Below, piece after piece: positions 15,133 through 23,511 of a stretch of DNA of 32,410 bases. The notes under the pieces are model-generated. The model was not told where the DNA came from and made no database searches. It was given only the letters and a program-made list of their open reading frames with translations. Position 1 is the first letter of the stretch, and each line of letters begins with the position of its first letter. This DNA comes from Deltaproteobacteria bacterium (lineage in GTDB: Bacteria; Desulfobacterota; Binatia; Binatales; Binataceae). The position numbers were made by a program, and so were the translations under genes. The stretch spans positions 5,526 to 37,935 of the forward strand of contig PNBD01000030.1 of the NCBI GenBank assembly GCA_003135855.1, given 5' to 3'.

Positions 15133-15786
15133 ATGAGAGACCTGGCTGCTTACGATGGACCGATGTACTCGAGAATGCCGGCGTTCCGGGTTGGTATCGT
15201 TCAGGAGCAGGACGTCGCGCGGGCAAAAGTGCGAGTCGTATTCCCGGATTACGACCAAGTCGTGTCGTGGTGGCTGTCGGTGGTTTTCGCGAAGACGCAG
15301 AACGACAAGGCCTACTGGATGCCCGACGTGGGTGAGCAGGTGGTGTGCCTGATGGACGTTCGTGACGAAGCCGGGGCGGTGCTCGGCGCGATTTACTCGA
15401 GCGCCGATAGTCCGCCGGTGAGCAACCCGAACATCATGCATATGGGATTTGCGGACGGAACGAGCGTGGAATACGACCGCGCCGCGCACGTGCTTGATTT
15501 CAAGTTCAATGATGGCGCGGAAATGGCGTATGACGGCGGCAATCACTCGATGACGATCGAATTGCCTGGCGGCGCCAACTTCGATCTGACGTCGGGCGGA
15601 TCGCAAATCGCGATCGACAGCGGCGGCAATATCACGATCAAAGCGGCGGGACAGGTTCGGCTCGGCAACGGCGCCGAATTGGCGGGGGTAGCACGCCTCG
15701 GAGATTCGGTGCGGGTGCAGGATGACGACGGCGGAGTCCTAAGCGGAACAATCGTAACAGCAAGCAGCGACGTGGTGGCGGGATAA
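15133..15786 (+). CDS. gpV-like baseplate spike protein
   Basis: The 217-residue product starts with an OB-fold domain (R-V-G-I-V-Q-E-Q-D ... V-R-V-V-F-P-D-Y) followed by P-D-V-G-E-Q-V-V-C-L-M-D, the gpV/gp45 pattern. The C-terminal part is a beta-helix with I-T-I-K-A-A-G-Q-V-R-L-G-N-G-A repeats, the membrane-piercing needle of contractile tails. No effector domain is fused. The start ATG 15133 has AGGGAA just upstream. Confidence 0.9.
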   Translation: MRDLAAYDGPMYSRMPAFRVGIVQEQDVARAKVRVVFPDYDQVVSWWLSVVFAKTQNDKAYWMPDVGEQVVCLMDVRDEAGAVLGAIYSSADSPPVSNPNIMHMGFADGTSVEYDRAAHVLDFKFNDGAEMAYDGGNHSMTIELPGGANFDLTSGGSQIAIDSGGNITIKAAGQVRLGNGAELAGVARLGDSVRVQDDDGGVLSGTIVTASSDVVAG

Positions 15787-15789
15787 ACG

Positions 15790-16206
15790 ATGCCGATCGG
15801 CGCAATCACACTCGACGATATCAGGTCGGCCGATTGGTCGCTCAAGCTGGGAGCGATCGGCGAGATCGTGGAAGGAATCGCCGACGTTGAGCAGTGCCTC
15901 GGAATAATTGTCACGACTCCGCAGGGTACCGATCCGCTGCGTCCTACGTTCGGTTCGAACATCTGGCGTTACATCGATCAACCAATCAACAGCGCATTGC
16001 CGGCGATGGTCAGCGAGCTGACATCGGCGATCACGCGCTGGGAGCCGCGCGTTACTTTGGTGTCGGTGACGGCGCAGCCGGTAAACGATGGCGGTTCGCA
16101 GTCCGGTGCACATATCGATGTCACGCTGAATTGGCAACTCAAACTAGGTAGTACGCCTACACCGCTTCAAAGCACGACCGTCAGCATTCCGGGAGCGGGC
16201 GGTTAG
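15790..16206 (+). CDS. gpW/gp25-like baseplate wedge protein
   Basis: The 138-residue product contains the gp25 family core: E-G-I-A-D-V-E-Q-C-L-G-I-I, T-P-Q-G-T-D-P-L-R-P-T-F-G-S and an I-x-R-W-E-P-R-V block. It attaches the sheath to the baseplate. The ATG lies three bases after the gpV stop. Confidence 0.9.
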   Translation: MPIGAITLDDIRSADWSLKLGAIGEIVEGIADVEQCLGIIVTTPQGTDPLRPTFGSNIWRYIDQPINSALPAMVSELTSAITRWEPRVTLVSVTAQPVNDGGSQSGAHIDVTLNWQLKLGSTPTPLQSTTVSIPGAGG

Positions 16207-16213
16207 CGAATCA

Positions 16214-16230
16214 CCGCATCCTGGATGCGG
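16214..16230 (+). promoter_or_regulatory. Hairpin directly before the gpJ ribosome binding site
   Basis: CCGCATC (16214-16220) and GATGCGG (16224-16230) form a perfect 7-bp stem with a CTG loop. AAAGGA follows at once and serves the ATG at 16246. The hairpin may shape translation of gpJ; this is an inference. Confidence 0.35.
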
Positions 16231-16245
16231 AAAGGATTTGAGATA

Positions 16246-17415
16246 ATGGCCGCAGGTATTCCATCGCTGCCGCCGCCGGTGTTCGTTAACGATGCCGACG
16301 GGCTGGATCCGAATCTGATCCTGGCCGACATGGTTGCGGAATTTGAGGCCGCGTCGGGGCGGACTCTGCAGCCGGCGCAGGTCGAACGATTACTCATTAA
16401 TCTGTATGCGTATCGCGAGTCATTAGTCAGAAACGCGATTCAGTTTGCCGGTGAGCAAAACCTGCTGGCGTTCGCGATGTTCCCGATGCTCGACTACCTC
16501 GGGCAATTGCTCGGGGTCACGCGACTGGCATCGCAGCCGGCGCTCACGACGATCCTGTTCACCTTGACCGGTCCGCTCACGGTGCCGTTCATCATCGCAA
16601 AAGGCACGCTGGTCGGCACCAGCGACGGGCATTTCGCTTTCGCGACTACTGCGAGCGTGGTGATCGCGCCGGGCGCGACGACGGGCAGCGCGATTGCGTC
16701 CGCTACCGTGGCCGGGAGTGCGGCAAACGGCTACCTGGCGGGACAGGTCAGCGTACAGCTCAACCCGAATGCGACGATCGCGAGCGTGAGTAATACGACG
16801 GCGACGGCGGGCGGATCGGCGCCTGAGACTGACGAGCATTTGCGGACGCGAATCCAGGCCGCGCCGAACCAGTTCAGTGTGGCAGGACCGGTGGGCGCGT
16901 ACCGATTTTTCGCGATGGGCGCGGACCCCACAATTGTCGATGCGCAGATAGTCAGTCCAGTACCGGGCAGGGTCAATGTATATGTACTCACCGGGCCAGT
17001 GACTATTCAGCCGGCGGCTGCGCCGAATCCAGCCGGCGTCGCGAGCGCCGAACTATTATTGAAAGTGCAATCCGCAGTCAACGCAGACACGGTGCGACCG
17101 CTTACCGACACAGTAAACGCGCTGGCAGTTATCGAAGTGGACTATCAGATCCACGCGACGATAACGCTGTACGCGGACGCGGATCCCGCGCAGACCATCG
17201 CGGCTGCTGGGACGGCGGCTCGCCAGTTCGCACTCGACCTCGCGGCGAAGATCCAGCGGGATATCGTGCCGAGCCAGCTGATCGCGGCGTTGTCGGTCGC
17301 GGGAGTGTATGAAGTGGTGCTGGACGCGCCGCCGTACACGCAACTTTCGGCGGGGCAGTGGGCGAACTGTACAGCGATCACACTGGCGCAAGCATTCAGC
17401 ACGGAGCAGAGCTGA
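16246..17415 (+). CDS. P2 gpJ-like baseplate wedge protein
   Basis: This 389-residue protein matches the baseplate J family. It has an F-x-A-A-S-G-R-T-L-x-P-A-Q-V-E-R-L-L-I-N region, L-D-Y-L-G-Q-L-L-G-V-T-R, A-A-N-G-Y-L-A-G-Q-V, E-T-D-E-H-L-R-T-R-I and a V-P-G-R-V-N-V-Y-V-L strand. The ATG at 16246 is preferred to 16225 because AAAGGA (16230-16235) lies between them. The stop codon overlaps the gpI start (TGATG). Confidence 0.9.
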   Translation: MAAGIPSLPPPVFVNDADGLDPNLILADMVAEFEAASGRTLQPAQVERLLINLYAYRESLVRNAIQFAGEQNLLAFAMFPMLDYLGQLLGVTRLASQPALTTILFTLTGPLTVPFIIAKGTLVGTSDGHFAFATTASVVIAPGATTGSAIASATVAGSAANGYLAGQVSVQLNPNATIASVSNTTATAGGSAPETDEHLRTRIQAAPNQFSVAGPVGAYRFFAMGADPTIVDAQIVSPVPGRVNVYVLTGPVTIQPAAAPNPAGVASAELLLKVQSAVNADTVRPLTDTVNALAVIEVDYQIHATITLYADADPAQTIAAAGTAARQFALDLAAKIQRDIVPSQLIAALSVAGVYEVVLDAPPYTQLSAGQWANCTAITLAQAFSTEQS

Positions 17416-18275
17416 TGGCCGAACTGTCCTCGGCGCCCTCGATCAATGATTTGCGCAGCCAGTCACTGCTGGTCCTGATCGAGCGGCTCGGCGCGCTGGA
17501 CCTGGTGCCGTTGCTGGTTTATCGAATCGACTCGGTGCCGGACAGCGCGCTGCCCTTTCTCGCGTGGCAGTTCGATGTCCTTTCACCGTTTTGGCAATTG
17601 GTTGAGCCGATTCCGAGCGGAGTCGATGCGCTCACGAATATCGATCTGCTGATTGACGTCGACAATCTGATCGAAGCAGACGGCGTGGTGCCGGAATTGA
17701 TTGCGCAGATAGCGCAACGCGAGTTGTTGAAAATTGCGATTCCGTTGCACAGATTCCGCGGCACACCGTTCGCTGTGAAGCGCGCGCTGGGCTCGCTTGG
17801 ATGGGCCGATATCGATCTGCTGGAGGGGCAAAGCAGTTGGGGTGGCCACACGTATCCGGCAAGCCAAGGCTGGGCGGTGTTCCGCGTGGTGATCAACCTG
17901 AAGGAAGGCCAGGCGGTCGAGGGGGCGGCGGTAATACTGGCGACCGCGTCGATCAATTTTTTCAAGCCAGCACGTGCGTGGCTGGATTCGATTTGGTTCT
18001 TAATCCCGCCGGTTACCGACTTCATGCCGATCCCTGACGATCGCGTGACGCTCGACGGGGACACTCGAGACCAGCTCGATGCGGCGCCCGCGGCGCAGGA
18101 TGGTCCACTGGTAGTCGTGATTGAGACAGCGCCGCTGGCGGATACGTTCGGTCCGATCGTGCCGCTTTACAATAGCCATTACCGGCACAGCGGAATTACA
18201 TATGGCGCCAACGAACCGATGGTCGCGGATTCAGCGCTGGTGTTGAATGGCGCGGCGGTTTTGCACGGAGGTTAA
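17415..18275 (+). CDS. P2 gpI-like tail protein
   Basis: The 286-residue product has the Tail_P2_I pattern: L-P-F-L-A-W-Q-F-D-V-L-S near residues 45-57, then H-R-F-R-G-T-P-F-A-V-K-R-A-L and an aromatic W-A-V-F-R-V block. A C-terminal part with a Y-N-S-H-Y-R-H-S-G-I-T-Y-G region likely docks the distal fibre proteins. The start is ATG 17415 overlapping the gpJ stop. Confidence 0.87.
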   Translation: MAELSSAPSINDLRSQSLLVLIERLGALDLVPLLVYRIDSVPDSALPFLAWQFDVLSPFWQLVEPIPSGVDALTNIDLLIDVDNLIEADGVVPELIAQIAQRELLKIAIPLHRFRGTPFAVKRALGSLGWADIDLLEGQSSWGGHTYPASQGWAVFRVVINLKEGQAVEGAAVILATASINFFKPARAWLDSIWFLIPPVTDFMPIPDDRVTLDGDTRDQLDAAPAAQDGPLVVVIETAPLADTFGPIVPLYNSHYRHSGITYGANEPMVADSALVLNGAAVLHGG

Positions 18276-18276
18276 G

Positions 18277-18741
18277 ATGAGAAGGCCGGTTGGAATAGTA
18301 AGAATCCGCGTGGTCGAATCGGGCAAAGTGGTGTGGGTGCACGAAGGTCGGAACCTGTTCGTATTTTCCGGCCGCCCCGCGCTGGCTTCACTGATTGGCG
18401 GCGACACGCAGGGACAATTCGCGGCAGTGATCGGGTTTGGGTCGGGATCGAATCCGCCGACCGTCACCGATACCCAACTTACGGCGCCGGGATACTACCG
18501 AGCGCTAGACGGCCACACGGTCGATGGCAACGGAGCGGTAGCGTTCGACTGGTCGCTGACCGGAGTGGACGCCGGCGCGCAGGGACTAACTATCCAGGAG
18601 CTGGCACTGTTTGCGAATCACGCGGGAATCGGACTGCCGGGGACGACTGCGCCGACGCCGATGCTCGCGCGCAAGACCATCGCGCCAATACTATTTACCG
18701 CGAACATGAGTCTCAGCGGCACCTGGACGCTGACCTTCTGA
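18277..18741 (+). CDS. Small distal tail protein, function unassigned
   Basis: This 154-residue beta-rich protein follows gpI after one base. It begins with V-G-I-V-R-I-R-V-V-E-S-G and has G-F-G-S-G-S-N-P-P-T, then E-L-A-L-F-A and a final G-T-W-T-L-T-F. The pattern resembles small proteins placed before tail fibres in Mu/P2-like phages. I do not recognise a precise family. An in-frame ATG at 18247 inside gpI is rejected because it would overlap by 29 bases. Confidence 0.7.
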   Translation: MRRPVGIVRIRVVESGKVVWVHEGRNLFVFSGRPALASLIGGDTQGQFAAVIGFGSGSNPPTVTDTQLTAPGYYRALDGHTVDGNGAVAFDWSLTGVDAGAQGLTIQELALFANHAGIGLPGTTAPTPMLARKTIAPILFTANMSLSGTWTLTF

Positions 18742-18749
18742 GGTAGTCA

Positions 18750-19352
18750 ATGGCTACACTAATCGATAGCCCACAATACACTTCGAATGAGGTGTACGAG
18801 ATCCAGGCGACCGATCCGGTCGAAGGCGCGGCGATCGACGCGAGCTTCAGCGGACTTGGCATTTCGAACCAGCCGCATCAGCAGTTGGCGAACCGGAGTT
18901 CATTTCTGAAGCAACGGCAGGACGTGAACATCGCGAGCATCGGTGTGTTGCAGGGGTTCATGGCGGGCTTTACGGGCTCGATGCAGCCAACCGGCTATCT
19001 GAAAATCCCGTTCGCCGATATCGGGCGCGGACCTGTCGTCGCGATCGTTCAGTGGGGTTTTTTCTCGCTGATGGGGCAGACGCAGCGGGCGATCAAGAAC
19101 GGGCTGTGGGAGGTCGACTTCCCACTCGCTTTTCCGAACGCCGCGTTCTGGTTTCAGCCGCAGTGGGTAACAAACTCGCTGACTGGCGCGGGCGCAATGG
19201 TTGGCGGCCTGGTTGTGATCGAATCCGGCCCGATCACAAAAACAACGGCGCAGGTGTTTACGGACTGGAATGATGCGGGCGTAGTTCACGTCGCAGACAG
19301 TTCCGGAGATCTCGGTCTGACGGGTTTCAACTGGATAGCGATCGGGTTTTGA
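18750..19352 (+). CDS. Short tail fibre with gp53-like C-terminal domain
   Basis: The 200-residue product combines a short N-terminal attachment part with a C-terminal fold typical of phage fibres: G-Y-L-K-I-P-F, V-A-I-V-Q-W-G, D-F-P-L-A-F-P-N-A, and a final G-F-N-W-I-A-I-G-F. It is likely the receptor-binding tip. It is very short and has no separate fibre-assembly chaperone. GAGGT lies upstream of ATG 18750. It is the last gene before the module terminator. Confidence 0.8.
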   Translation: MATLIDSPQYTSNEVYEIQATDPVEGAAIDASFSGLGISNQPHQQLANRSSFLKQRQDVNIASIGVLQGFMAGFTGSMQPTGYLKIPFADIGRGPVVAIVQWGFFSLMGQTQRAIKNGLWEVDFPLAFPNAAFWFQPQWVTNSLTGAGAMVGGLVVIESGPITKTTAQVFTDWNDAGVVHVADSSGDLGLTGFNWIAIGF

Positions 19353-19458
19353 AAGCCGGAGCGTGGGTGGTGGCGTGCGATTTTTTGTAACTTGGGCCTT
19401 CGAGATTGGCAGAGGAATGAATTGAGATAGCATCGCGCTACGCGACCGATGGATTGAC

Positions 19459-19497
19459 GAAAGCGGCTGCCGGACGATCGGCAGCCGCTTTCGTTTT
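19459..19497 (+). terminator. Strong intrinsic terminator closing the phage module
   Basis: GAAAGCGGCTGCCG (19459-19472) pairs perfectly with CGGCAGCCGCTTTC (19479-19492) over 14 base pairs with a six-base loop. GTTTT follows. It lies 107 bases after the fibre gene. No gene was found in 19353-19606. Confidence 0.9.
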
Positions 19498-19498
19498 G

Positions 19499-19513
19499 TC
19501 GCGAGGCTCGCGA
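19499..19513. promoter_or_regulatory. Perfect palindrome upstream of the K+ channel gene
   Basis: TCGCGAG-G-CTCGCGA is a 15-base palindrome just after the module terminator and about 95 bases before the channel start. It could be an operator for the channel gene. No regulator is known. Confidence 0.3.
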
Positions 19514-19606
19514 GTATAGCGGGACCGCAGTCGCCGGTATCGAGCTCGCTGCGAGTTTGGCAGGCGGCGGGAGGCCCGCTTAGTCGAAGGTCCCAAGTTC
19601 GGACGA

Positions 19607-20683
19607 ATGGCAGAAAAAACACATCGCTCTTCGGACGATCAAGCGTACCGTGCCAAGTTGCAAGAAGCCGCGCATCGGAGATTGTTGCGGAGTCCAGTAG
19701 GTAGATTGCTGTTGGCGGTTTCCGGACTCATCGTCCTGACAGGAGCGGGAACGGTCGGCTACATATTGATCGAGAAGATGTCGCTCCTCGACGCGCTCTT
19801 TATGTCAGTGATTACGATTTCGACGGTCGGCTATGGCGAAGTCAAACCGCTCAGCGCCGACGGCAGAATTTTCACAATCGTACTGATCATCACCGGAGTG
19901 GGAACGGCCTTGTACCTGTTGGCGGTAGCGGCCGAGGTGGTGATCGAGGGGCAGCTGAGAGACTTCCTGGGGATCAGCGCAATGCAACGAAAAATTCATC
20001 AAATGGAAAATCACGTGATCGTGTGCGGCTTCGGGCGCTTCGGACGCGTAGTCACCGAGGAACTGCAGAGGCATAGCGTACCTGTAGTGGTGATCGATCC
20101 CGATGTCGCGCTCGAAAAGGAACTGGCGCGGCTGGACGTGTTGCACGTGACTGGGTCGGCGCTGGAGGACGAGATTCTGGAGGAGGCCAGGATTCAATCA
20201 GCGCGAGCGATTGTGGTGGCGACGGATTCCGACGCCGACAATGTTTACATCACGCTCTCCGCGCGCGAGAAAAATCCAGGCATCACGATTCACGCACGCG
20301 GAGAGTCGGAAACCGGTCTCAGGCGGCTCAAGTCGGCGGGCGCGAACCAGGTTATCTCGGCATATCAGCGCGGCGGAATGAGAATCGCGTCGATGATTCT
20401 GCGACCGGCGGTGGTGGATTTTCTTGAATTGGCGACGCCCGGTCATGGCGACGAGATCGATCTGGAGGAGATCGAAATCGAGCCGGGCAGTCATGCAGTG
20501 GGAAAGACGATCGAAGCAGTCGAGCGCGGGACGGCGAAGCTCAGAGTGGTTGCGCTGAAGCGCGGTGACGATCCTATTTCGCTAATTCCAGAACCCGGAA
20601 CGATCGTGCAAGCGGGGGATCATCTGGTCGCGATCGGGGATCGGGTGAGTTTGCAGCATCTGGCGGAGATTCTTAACGAGTAA
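19607..20683 (+). CDS. Two-TM potassium channel with RCK (TrkA-N/TrkA-C) domains
   Basis: The 358-residue inner membrane protein has TM1 at residues ~33-53, a pore helix with the selectivity filter T-V-G-Y-G (73-77), and TM2 at ~88-110. A cytoplasmic RCK_N domain follows with G-F-G-R-F-G (141-146) and a conserved V-V-V-I-D acidic strand end. The RCK_C part (~280-358) includes E-P-G-S-H-A-V-G-K-T-I and ends with L-V-A-I-G. The layout is that of MthK/Kch-type ligand-gated K+ channels. The start ATG 19607 lies beyond the phage terminator. Confidence 0.92.
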   Translation: MAEKTHRSSDDQAYRAKLQEAAHRRLLRSPVGRLLLAVSGLIVLTGAGTVGYILIEKMSLLDALFMSVITISTVGYGEVKPLSADGRIFTIVLIITGVGTALYLLAVAAEVVIEGQLRDFLGISAMQRKIHQMENHVIVCGFGRFGRVVTEELQRHSVPVVVIDPDVALEKELARLDVLHVTGSALEDEILEEARIQSARAIVVATDSDADNVYITLSAREKNPGITIHARGESETGLRRLKSAGANQVISAYQRGGMRIASMILRPAVVDFLELATPGHGDEIDLEEIEIEPGSHAVGKTIEAVERGTAKLRVVALKRGDDPISLIPEPGTIVQAGDHLVAIGDRVSLQHLAEILNE

Positions 20684-20736
20684 GAGAAGGGACGACTTCC
20701 TCTCATGGAATTTATCTGAATTGAGCTCTCGCGCTG

Positions 20737-22176
20737 TCAGGGGCGGAGCGAATCGAGGATGCGTTCCATGGCCATCCCGCGCGACCCTTTGAGCAGCAAG
20801 ACATCGCCAGGGCGTACGATCGATGCGATCAATTTTCCGGCGGCGACGCTGTCCGAGACAGTGTCGATGTTGGCCGCGGGCTCGCTGCGGATGATCGTCG
20901 CGACGGCCGCGCGCATCTCGGGGCCGACGGCGACGAACGCGGCGGCCTGCTCGCGCATCACGTCGCGAACGCTCGCGACGTGCGCGTCGAGCGACAGCGC
21001 GCCTAGCTCGAGCATATCGCCCATCGCGATCACGAGGCGCGCGCCAAGTCCGTCGGCGACTTCGCGCGCAGCCGCAAGTGCGGCGCGAATCGAGCGAGGG
21101 TTGGAGTTGTAGGTGTCGTCGATGACGTGGACGCCGCGGATCGAGAGCGTCGCGAGACGTCCTGCGACGGGCTGGACGGCTGCGAGCGCATCGGCAATCG
21201 CGAGAAGTTCGCGCGCCGCGAATGGTTGACCACGCATCGCGGCTACGCCCGCGATCGCGGCAGCGCAGTTGAGCGCGGCGGTCTCGCCCAGGAGACCAAT
21301 TTCGAAATCGAGATTTGGATCGTTGTTGCCGCGGAGCGATGGGCTCAGCGCAACTCGGACTCGGGCGCGTCCATCCGCGCCGAAAGCTCGACGATCGAGC
21401 CTCACGTCCGAGCCGGCTGACTTGCCGAAGGTGATGCGCTGCAAGTGAGAAGGAATTCGCGCAAGCACGAGCGGTTCGTCAGACGAGGTGACGGCGAAAC
21501 GGCGCGCGGTCGAGAACAGTGCCGCTTCTTCATCGGCGACATCGTCGAGAGTGCCGAGACCCTCGGTGTGTTCGAGATCGACATTGAGCACAAGCGCGGC
21601 GTCGGGCTCGACAATCGCGGCGAGGCTCGCGATTTCACCGCGCAGATTGGTGCCGCATTCGAGAACCGCGGCGCGATGATTGTCGGTGAGCGTGAAGATG
21701 GTCATAGGAACGCCGATGCGATTGTTGAGATTTCCCGGCGTCGAAAGCGTGGGACCGAATACCGTGCGGGCGGCGGCGGCGGTGAGTTCCTTGGTGCTGG
21801 TCTTGCCGGCGGCGCCGCCGATCGCGATGGTCGGCAGCGGATGCGCATCGCGGACGCGCGCGAGATGTCGGCGAGCAAGCTGACCAAGGGCGACCAGAGT
21901 ATCGGCGACCTCGATGCAGGGGATACCCGCGTGGATTCTGCCAGTCTCGACGATTGCTGCAGCGGCGCCGCGCTGAGGCGCCTGCCGGAGATAATCGTGG
22001 CCATCGCCAGATGCGCTGCGCAACGCGACGAAGAGCGCGCCGGGCGCGACCGCGCGCGTATCGATGCTGACGCCACGCGTGGCGATCGAGGCATCGCCGT
22101 GCAGGCGGCCGCCGGTGATCGCAGCCGCATCGACGAGCGTGAACTCGCATTGATTGTCGGGAATCGGAGTCGCCAT
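20737..22176 (-). CDS. murF: UDP-N-acetylmuramoyl-tripeptide--D-alanyl-D-alanine ligase
   Basis: The cytoplasmic ligase adds D-Ala-D-Ala to the UDP-MurNAc-tripeptide. The 479-residue product has the N-terminal Mur domain (S-I-D-T-R at 37-41), the ATP loop G-G-A-A-G-K-T-S-T-K-E (120-130), and T-P-G-N-L-N-N-R-I-G-V-P (146-157). It also has D-T-Y-N-S-N-P-R-S (354-362) and K-G-S-R-G-M-A-M-E near the C-terminus. These are MurF-specific forms. It stands alone, not in a division and cell wall cluster, and is divergent from purE. One variation is E-C-G in place of the usual E-M-G in the central domain. Confidence 0.93.
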   Translation of the reverse strand: MATPIPDNQCEFTLVDAAAITGGRLHGDASIATRGVSIDTRAVAPGALFVALRSASGDGHDYLRQAPQRGAAAAIVETGRIHAGIPCIEVADTLVALGQLARRHLARVRDAHPLPTIAIGGAAGKTSTKELTAAAARTVFGPTLSTPGNLNNRIGVPMTIFTLTDNHRAAVLECGTNLRGEIASLAAIVEPDAALVLNVDLEHTEGLGTLDDVADEEAALFSTARRFAVTSSDEPLVLARIPSHLQRITFGKSAGSDVRLDRRAFGADGRARVRVALSPSLRGNNDPNLDFEIGLLGETAALNCAAAIAGVAAMRGQPFAARELLAIADALAAVQPVAGRLATLSIRGVHVIDDTYNSNPRSIRAALAAAREVADGLGARLVIAMGDMLELGALSLDAHVASVRDVMREQAAAFVAVGPEMRAAVATIIRSEPAANIDTVSDSVAAGKLIASIVRPGDVLLLKGSRGMAMERILDSLRP

Positions 22177-22305
22177 CGCGGTTCTATTTTGCCGAATTAA
22201 TTGCCGCGCTCATATCCGCGCGGCTTGACTTGGCGAGCAGCGCAAATCAGCCTGCAGATTCGGGGTGTCGATTTTCAAAGGGCCTGGTCGGACGGAGACG
22301 AACTG

Positions 22306-22800
22306 ATGGCGGATACCAACGCACCAAAAGTCGGCGTGATCATGGGCAGCAAGAGCGACTGGGAGTACATGTCGGCGGCGGCTGAGGTGATGACAGAACT
22401 TAAAGTGTCACATGAAGTTCGGATCATGTCGGCGCATCGCACGCCGGAGCTTACTCTGGAGTACGCGGCGACGGCGGCTGGGCGCGGATTGTTGGCGATC
22501 ATAGCTGGTGCGGGTGGCGCGGCTCATCTGGCGGGAGTGGTGGCGGCCAAAACAATCCTGCCCGTGATCGGAGTGCCGATGCCGACGACCTCGCTCAACG
22601 GAATCGATTCGTTGCTGTCGATCGTACAGATGCCCAAGGGAGTGCCGGTCGCGACCATGGCGATTGGAAAACCGGGCGCCGCGAACGGCGGATTGTTTGC
22701 CGCGCAGATAATCGCGCTGAACGACAAGGAGCTGGCGGAGAGGCTGGTCAAATGGCGCGCGGCCCGAGCGCTGGAGTTGTTGCAGCAGAAAATTCCGTAG
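22306..22800 (+). CDS. purE: N5-carboxyaminoimidazole ribonucleotide mutase
   Basis: Class I PurE rearranges N5-CAIR to CAIR in purine synthesis. The 164-residue product has G-S-K-S-D-W-E (14-20), the active-site S-A-H-R-T-P (42-47) and G-A-G-G-A-A-H-L-A-G (68-77), where most family members have Pro at the Ala of L-A-G. The start is ATG 22306 with GGAG at 22294-22297; the frame is open upstream to 22201 but unlike PurE. purK is not adjacent. purA lies 9 kb downstream. Confidence 0.94.
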   Translation: MADTNAPKVGVIMGSKSDWEYMSAAAEVMTELKVSHEVRIMSAHRTPELTLEYAATAAGRGLLAIIAGAGGAAHLAGVVAAKTILPVIGVPMPTTSLNGIDSLLSIVQMPKGVPVATMAIGKPGAANGGLFAAQIIALNDKELAERLVKWRAARALELLQQKIP

Positions 22801-22815
22801 CAGGCAATCGGGGAA

Positions 22816-23511
22816 ATGAGCATCAGGCGGGCGGCTGCGAGCGCATTGAGTGCGAGCGCCGCGATCATTGTGATCGCGGTGACGGCGATCGCGGTGACGG
22901 CGATCGCGGTGACGGCGTATGCCGCAGATGTCCGGACGGCGGGCAAGCTGGACTTGCCGGCGAACGCGGGCGTCGTGGCGATCTGCACCGACCCGGTGGT
23001 GCAGAACGTATTGACGGACGCATTGCGGGCGGCCAGGCGTTCATCGGCGCCGGACCCGTCGGAGATCGTGACGCTGACAGTGACGGTGAATCAGCAAGTG
23101 CTCGCGCCGGGCGTGTCGTTGAATCAATTGTTTCCGGGCGATCCATCGATGGTTGAGTTGCTGAAAGCAGCGGGAGCGGAGCCGCCGCCGTTGGGCGATA
23201 CCGGCGATGCGCCGTCAGCCGACCCGTATGAAATCCAGGCGCGGCGCCGTGCGCTGAGTCCGCAAGATCCGCTGACGGAAAACTTCAGGAGCTACCAGAC
23301 GATGCAGCAGCAGTTGAGCGGCGCCAACGCGCCGACGCCCTACGAAAGCATCCCGAAGAACGAGCTTTACGACACGATAATCGTTGCGCGCGCATCGATT
23401 GAAGGATCGCTCGATCAGCTCAAGGTGGTCGCGGTGGTGCATTCCGGCGATGACCCGCGCAAAGCAAAGGCGCTGGTCGCGGAAGAGATCGCCAATGCGG
23501 CGTTGCACTAA
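22816..23511 (+). CDS. Unknown exported protein with repeat-built signal peptide
   Basis: The 231-residue product begins with a signal peptide (R-R near the N-terminus, hydrophobic core, T-A-Y-A-A cleavage-like end). The hydrophobic core is encoded by a 15-base tandem repeat giving I-A-V-T-A three times. The mature part has a possible Cys-containing strand, a Pro/Gly/Asp-rich middle and a C-terminal alpha/beta region (I-V-A-R-A-S-I-E-G ... L-K-V-V-A-V-V-H). I do not recognise the family. It lies 15 bases after purE and may be co-transcribed with it. Confidence 0.7.
   Translation: MSIRRAAASALSASAAIIVIAVTAIAVTAIAVTAYAADVRTAGKLDLPANAGVVAICTDPVVQNVLTDALRAARRSSAPDPSEIVTLTVTVNQQVLAPGVSLNQLFPGDPSMVELLKAAGAEPPPLGDTGDAPSADPYEIQARRRALSPQDPLTENFRSYQTMQQQLSGANAPTPYESIPKNELYDTIIVARASIEGSLDQLKVVAVVHSGDDPRKAKALVAEEIANAALH
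22870..22914 (+). repeat. Three 15-bp in-frame tandem repeats in a signal peptide
   Basis: GTGATCGCGGTGACG is followed by two exact copies of GCGATCGCGGTGACG. Each unit encodes five residues, so unit gain or loss keeps the frame and only changes the length of the signal peptide core. Confidence 0.9.

Larger units (their letters stand above)
5161..19352 (+). mobile_element. Mu/P2-hybrid contractile phage-like module, apparently defective or domesticated
   Basis: The module contains about twenty collinear plus-strand genes with overlapping or close junctions. The order is Mu-like head (I/Z, decoration, T, gp36, gp37), then sheath, tube, chaperones, tape measure, and a P2-like baseplate series U-X-D-V-W-J-I with two small distal proteins. 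The Mu genes that should precede I (small and large terminase, portal, minor head proteins) are missing, and a host ABC gene on the other strand stands in their place. No integrase, transposase, repressor, lysis gene or flanking direct repeat is visible. Base composition looks like that of the flanking genes. A strong terminator closes it at 19459. It could be a gene transfer agent-like, tailocin-like or decaying prophage locus. Confidence 0.75.

Noticed and set aside
15133-15786. Toxin or effector fused to the gpV spike, as in some contractile injection systems
   Set aside because: The C-terminal part is only a short beta-helix, with no added enzymatic domain, and no toxin-immunity pair is encoded nearby.
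4910-19606. Attachment-site direct repeats flanking the phage module
   Set aside because: Comparing the left gap (4910-5160) with the right gap (19353-19606) by eye shows no shared word longer than about seven bases.
20684-20736. Terminator between the K+ channel and murF
   Set aside because: GAGAAG/CTTC-type pairing is present, but the stem is short and bulged and no T run follows on either strand.
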